DNA of 64,000 nucleotides from Chromobotia macracanthus. Its lineage: Eukaryota; Chordata; Actinopteri; Cypriniformes; Botiidae. The translations under genes and the position numbers were made by a program. A model generated the notes under the pieces. The model was not told the origin of the DNA. It made no database searches and was given only the letters and a program-made list of their open reading frames with translations. Location: the NCBI GenBank assembly GCA_036877525.1, contig JAZGTH010000019.1, positions 4,716,501 to 4,780,500 of the forward strand. Reading direction: 5' to 3'. Positions 59,730 through 64,000 of this stretch are shown here, piece after piece. Position 1 is the stretch's first letter; every line of letters begins with the position of its first letter.

Positions 59730-62700
59730 TCACTTCTGGCTAGACTCAGACTTTGATGCGGAGGCTCTCAGAGAGGAGAGACGGCGTCTCTTAGCAATCT
59801 GTTCTTGACGTTTTTCTTTGGCCTCCTGTGAAACAAGAGTAAATAACATAAGCTCATCCATACTACTTATATTTCATATTTTAAGACCTCCATCAAAGTA
59901 CTACTTTAAACATTTTAAAGACACCCACACTGTAAAACACTTTTTTCAACATGGCTTTACAAGTCATTTCTACTTAGTTTAAATCCTGACTGGTGTAACT
60001 TACACAAATAAGCAAATTTTCAACTATAAGTTCAACTAATAAGTTACAGCAACTCAAAACCAGTAAAAATTACAAAGAGTAAGTTGAATTGACTTGTGAA
60101 GGCACATTGATAAGACTTTTTTAACAGTGCAGTTCAAACTCTAGTAAAAGAGCGGAATCAGTCTTTACACTTAAACTGTGATGACATACCTTCATCCTCT
60201 TGGCCAGCAGCTTGGCGTAATCTGCAGCCTCCTCCTTGTTCTTCTGGGTACGCTGCCTCTTGAGAGCAATGCGTCGGCGCTTGTGCTGCAGCACTCGGGG
60301 TGTAACCAGACGCTGAATCTTCGGGGCCTTAGTCCTGGGTTTCTTTCCTACCAGAAAGGGCATTAGCATGGCGTTAATTTCCCACTCCTTGTTGTCCCAC
60401 TCACGACTTTAAATTTAATTCTCTGCCTATTATGCCATTTACAAAGTTAAAGTCCCAAAACTAAACCCTGACCAATCACAAAGCTCCTCTAAAATCTTAT
60501 CAACTGAGATATGCAAATTAAGCATTCGCAATCTTGCATGCACATTTTAAGCCTCACTGTGACAAGGCTTCACAGATTCCGATTCACTAATACATTATGC
60601 ATTGCTAGACATTTGACAAAGCAATCACAACCAGCCACAAAGAATATGATCAGATTGTTGTTGGACAGCAGCTCCACTATTGCTACGGCACCTGTAGACC
60701 AGCCAAGAAGGGTCTACTGGAGCGCTGCATAAATGAATGTTCTTACAAAGCAAGGCCAAATGTTTTGGCAATCATTAGAAGTACTTGTGTGTTTGTTAAA
60801 AAACAAAGCAAAGTCAAACCTTCTTTGGTGAGGGGTCTCCTGACCACATACTGTCTGACATCATCCTCCTTGGACAAGTTGAAAAGCTTGCGGATTCTGC
60901 TAGCCCTCTTGGGTCCCAGGCGGCGAGGGACGGTGCTATCAGTCAGTCCAGGGATGTCCTTCTCACCTGAAGCAAAAATCAGATGTTTAATTTGTCTATC
61001 ACGTGGCAAGTTAACATAAACAACATCCACACTTCATTCATATTCTTTAAGAATGAAAGCAACATCACAACCAGCCATGGTGTAAAGAGGTGTCAACCTT
61101 TACTCCTGGAGGGCCACAGTCCTGATAGCTTAGCTCCAAACTTAAACACCCATAGCTAATCAAGGCCGTCAGAAATACTTTAAGCTCTCTATGAACAGAC
61201 TTTACCATCCCTGGTGTAGAGGGTCATGCGATCTATCAGAAGTGTCATAGACTCTCACACCATACCTGCATTAAATTTCGGTGCCCATTTACTAATATAT
61301 GAAGTTTATTTAACAAAGTTCAGAAGGAGCACGGTCACGTAATCAAACCAATCATCACACAGGTGTGCGTATATATTGCCGTCCCTCATCTCTGTCCCAT
61401 GACAGTTTTGCAGCATCCCTCCACCACCCACTCTTGACTGGTATCTACCTTAGTCAAGGATGGGGGAGTATTCTGGGTTTGGGCCAAATCTCAGAGCCCT
61501 CCCCCCACACACAATGCCAAATATGCATTTACGATAACTTGCATATTACATGTTAGTGTGAACTCGTGAATACACACAGAAAGAAATTTGACAGAGCAAT
61601 GCAGTACAACCAGCAACTAAAAATATGATCAGGTTGTTATCCGGATAGCAGCTCCACTGTTGCTATGGCACCACACTGTCCCCCCTTTGAGGCTATTTAC
61701 CAACCGGAAAGGGTCTACTCGTGTGCCTGTATCCACAACGGCTTACAACCAGGAAAACATGTCAAGGTCGATAAAACAGTAACACTTACCCTTTCTGACA
61801 ATGACCAAGTTGAGCACGCTAAGGTTGGCGTCAACGATGCAGCCTCGGACAGACTTGCGCTTGCGCTCACCAGTCCGGCGAGGCCGGTAACAGGAGTGCC
61901 CCTTGCTGAGGAGGAGACGCACACGGCCATGGGTCAGCACACCCTGTTTCATGGGGAAGCCTTGTTTGTCGTTACCTCCACTGATGCGCACAACATAGCC
62001 CTACAGAAGAGAGAGAACACAAACAGGTGTTGCTGACAATAACAACACATTATCTAATAACATGAGCCCAGCTTTAACCACTACACAGTAAATAAAACCA
62101 TAGCTAAACAACAAACAACCTAGTAACCATAAGGTCATCCAAATCAGTGATTCACAGTTAAGAAACACCAATCTAAACGGGTCTTGAGTAAAGTCTTCAA
62201 CTCGATTACTGGAGCTGTCAAGCTGATCTAAAGGGATCTTGAGTAAAGTCTTCAACTCGATTACTGAGCTGTCAAGCTGATCTAAAGGGATCTTGAGTGA
62301 AGTCTTCAACTCGATTACTGCAGCTGTCAAGCTGATCTAAAGGGATCTTGAGTAAAGTCTTCAACTCGATTACTGGAGCTGTCAAGCTGATCTAAAGGGA
62401 TCTTGAGTAAAGTCTTCAACTCGATTACTGGAGCTGTCAAGCTGATCTAAAGGGATCTTGAGTAAAGTCTTCAACTCGATTACTGGAGCTGTCAAGCTGA
62501 TCTAAAGGGATCTTGAGTAAAGTCTTCAACTCGATTACTGGAGCTATTAAGCTGATCTAAAGGGATCTTGAGTGAAGTCTTCAACTCGATTACTGGAGCT
62601 GTCAAGCTGATCTAAAGGGATCTTGAGTAAAGTCTTCAACTCGATTACTGGAGCTGTCAAGCTGATCTAAAGGGATCTTGAGTGAAGTCTTCAACTCGAT

Positions 62701-63705
62701 TACTGGAGCTGTCAAGCTGATCTAAAGGGATCTTGAGTGAAGTCTTCAACTCGATTACTGGAGCTGTCAAGCTGATCTAAAGGGATCTTGAGTAAAGTCT
62801 TCAACTCGATTACTGCAGCTATTAAGCTGATCTAAAGGGATCTTGAGTGAAGTCTTCAACTCGATTACTGGAGCTGTCAAGCTGATCTAAAGGGATCTTG
62901 AGTAAAGTCTTCAACTCGATTACTGGAGCTGTCAAGCTGATCTAAAGGGATCTTGAGTAAAGTCTTCAACTCGATTACTGCAGCTGTCAAGCTGATCTAA
63001 AGGGATCTTGAGTGAAGTCTTCAACTCGATTACTGCAGCTGTCAAGCTGATCTAAAGGGATCTTGAGTGAAGTCTTCAACTCGATTACTGGAGCTATTAA
63101 GCTTTGTTTGGCTTACCTTCCACTCATCACCCAGAGAGTCTGCGGCCACCTCTGTGGCCATACGCTTCTCATAGAAGATCCGCAGTTTACGCTCATCATC
63201 AACTTCTATGAGCTTCTGGCAGCCAGTGGCGGGGAACGAGATATTGAGCTAGAGAGAAAAGAGAAACTTTTGTTAACAACTATGATTTCATGATCAAACT
63301 ATTTCAAAAACATGAAATAACTAAGTTTCAACACGCTGCTATTAGCTAAGCAACCGCTAATGCTATAATGGATATTAGCTTGTCACTCCTTACCAACGTC
63401 CTTCAGTGTGTCCTAACGTTGTAAATAAGTTTACAATATTGTTGACAAAGGCGGCTACTTCCCCACAACTACTGTGATACGCACGTTACACGACAATACT
63501 GAGCGCCGCCATGTTGCTGCGTTTAAGAGGCAGCACTCCTAACCAAGAAAATCAACGTCCATCCTTCACATCGACTGGACCGAACTCGCCAAACAAAATA
63601 ACATCCGATCGTTACGAGACCGTGAAATGCAACTCATCGGATATTTCGATGATTTTGTGAGCGCTAGAACTAAGAAAGTAACTTGTTCACCCTGCCTACC
63701 TTCAT
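59730..63705 (-). CDS. rps6: Ribosomal protein S6 (40S, eS6)
   Basis: Coding exons are 63700-63705 (ATGAAG only), 63117-63248, 61790-62000, 60820-60966, 60190-60347 and 59730-59825. The total is 750 bp or 249 aa plus stop, the standard vertebrate length. The product begins MKLNISFPATGCQKL, contains RISGGNDKQGFPMKQG and the very basic C-terminal helix. It ends RRLSSLRASASKSESSQK, the cluster of serines phosphorylated by S6 kinases (RRLSSLRAS), fully conserved here. It is a 40S small-subunit component needed for ribosome assembly. Intron 4 has a weak donor (GTTTGA). Intron 2 begins with a minisatellite and introns 3 and 4 carry related structured segments. The start is fixed by the two-codon first exon typical of this gene. 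Confidence 0.98.
59927..60130. mobile_element. MITE with ACACTGTAAA termini, rps6 intron 5
   Basis: It begins ACACTGTAAAACAC and ends TTTTTTAACAGTGC. It shares internal GGCTTTACA, GTCATTT, TGGTGTAACTT and TTACAGCAACT blocks with the element at 38285-38592. Confidence 0.7.
60612..60720 (-). ncRNA. Candidate structured RNA in rps6 intron 4, paralogue of the intron 3 segment
   Basis: Homologous to 61586-61725 over about 100 bases. The same two stems are kept with substitutions that become G-U pairs only when read on the rps6 sense strand: GTAGCA/TGCTGT (60681-60686 with 60665-60670) and ACAATC/GGTTGT (60653-60658 with 60627-60632). ACAACA between the stems again fits ANANNA. The identity is inference; a decayed repeat is the alternative. 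Confidence 0.35.
61085..61190. mobile_element. Fragment of the CAGGGGTG hAT-like MITE, rps6 intron 3
   Basis: It contains AGGTGTCAACCTTTACTCCT and TTAGCTCCAAACTTAAACAC, related to the copies at 5006-5188 and 35000-35191. One end is missing. Confidence 0.6.
61586..61725 (-). ncRNA. Candidate structured RNA in rps6 intron 3
   Basis: On the minus strand this segment can form two hairpins: ATAGCA/TGCTAT (61661-61666 with 61645-61650) and ACAACC/GGTTGT (61632-61637 with 61606-61611). ATAACA lies between them and fits the box H pattern ANANNA. A homologous segment lies in intron 4. Hosting in a ribosomal protein gene intron suggests a snoRNA. However, no clear terminal ACA box or C/D boxes are found, so the class is unassigned. 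Confidence 0.35.
62180..63103. repeat. 55-bp minisatellite in rps6 intron 2
   Basis: About 16-17 copies of a 55-bp unit (core TCTTCAACTCGATTACTG) run with very few changes. Recurrent variants are GTAAAG/GTGAAG, CTGGAG/CTGCAG and TGTCAAG/TATTAAG; one unit is 54 bp. The array reaches to within about 13 bases of the exon 2 donor (GTAAG at 63112-63116). Confidence 0.95.
63503..63516 (-). promoter_or_regulatory. YY1-type site in rps6 intron 1
   Basis: CAACATGGCGGC on the minus strand matches the YY1 consensus, a common element just downstream of housekeeping gene starts. Confidence 0.5.
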
Positions 63706-63739
63706 TATGGAGGACTTTCTCGCTTGGAGTCCACCACGG

Positions 63740-63800
63740 AAAAGAGACCGGATATCCGGCGCGAACTCTCACGTAGACCTTCGAGTTATCGCGAGAGTTC
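63740..63800 (-). promoter_or_regulatory. rps6 core promoter with 5'TOP start
   Basis: On the minus strand the sequence runs TCTCTTTTCCGTGG from about 63747. The C at 63746 followed by an uninterrupted pyrimidine tract is a 5'TOP start, giving mTOR-dependent translation control. Immediately upstream is the palindrome CCGGATATCCGG (63748-63759, two opposed ETS-like cores) and then TATCGCGAGA (63787-63796), one base from the TCTCGCGAGA promoter element. No TATA box is seen. Confidence 0.75.
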
Positions 63801-64000
63801 GTTGCGTTCTTGACGTAATGCACACGCTGTGTGTTTTATTTGTTGTATTACTGTATTTTTATTATTTATTATTATTGTGTTTGTTGATAATAGAGAGAAC
63901 AATACAACTGCTTGTCACGTTTATTTGCTGCATCTATTTATTATATTTTAAAATAAAGTGAAGTAAAACACTGTACGTTCTGTCACATTTAGTTAATCGT
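63801..64000. other. Upstream of rps6, window end
   Basis: AT-rich with no gene supported. Confidence 0.6.

Noticed and set aside
60612..61725. Firm snoRNA class for the rps6 intron segments
   Set aside because: No convincing C/D boxes (only ATGATCA on the wrong strand) and no terminal ACA box were found, so only a structured-RNA candidate is claimed.

Overview
The window is vertebrate nuclear DNA and most likely teleost. It has multi-exon genes with GT-AG introns, AT-rich intergenic DNA, fish-type MITEs and microsatellites, a nuclear tRNA-Lys, and orthologues of vertebrate rps6, a type I DnaJ (DNAJA1/A4 type) and dtx4. A cypriniform fish is my guess from the repeat families; it is not proven.

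Layout. (1) 1-26,856, minus strand: one enormous secreted or membrane mucin gene that runs off the left edge (its 3' part is outside). A short exon (26,807-26,856) encodes most of a signal peptide. It splices to a giant exon of about 20.6 kb (26,641-6,026) made of a 7-residue Pro-Thr-Thr-Thr-Thr-x-Ala repeat and, toward its 3' end, of more varied Thr/Ser/Pro sequence with a 429-bp higher-order repeat. Next comes an array of folded modules, each built from four exons (155, 122, 62 and 101 bp) plus a 67-bp Ser/Thr linker exon: 507 bp or 169 codons per turn, with all phases consistent. Four of these turns lie in near-identical 1.11-kb genomic tandem repeats. The design recalls the Thr/Ser-rich region plus repeated five-exon SEA units of mammalian MUC16. 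The SEA assignment is tentative. (2) 26,857-40,634: AT-rich DNA with MITEs, microsatellites, an NRF1-like CpG patch and one small protein-like ORF; no convincing gene. (3) 40,635-51,171, minus: dtx4, eight coding exons, 725 aa, E3 ubiquitin ligase of the Notch pathway. (4) 52,912-52,984, plus: tRNA-Lys(TTT). (5) about 53,540-58,190, plus: a farnesylated type I DnaJ co-chaperone, eight coding exons, 400 aa, with a heat-shock element just upstream. (6) 59,700-63,750, minus: rps6, six exons, 249 aa, with a 5'TOP start, a 55-bp minisatellite beginning at the 5' splice site of intron 2, and two homologous structured segments in introns 3 and 4 that may be an intron-encoded RNA pair.

The mucin reading frame is broken by several short tracts dense in small indels, which look like assembly or consensus error. 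A separate single-base deletion in one module exon would truncate the protein if real. dtx4, the DnaJ gene and rps6 are intact. The DnaJ gene and rps6 are convergent, and the tRNA lies between the divergent starts of dtx4 and the DnaJ gene. Apart from housekeeping neighbourhood, no functional link between the genes is evident.
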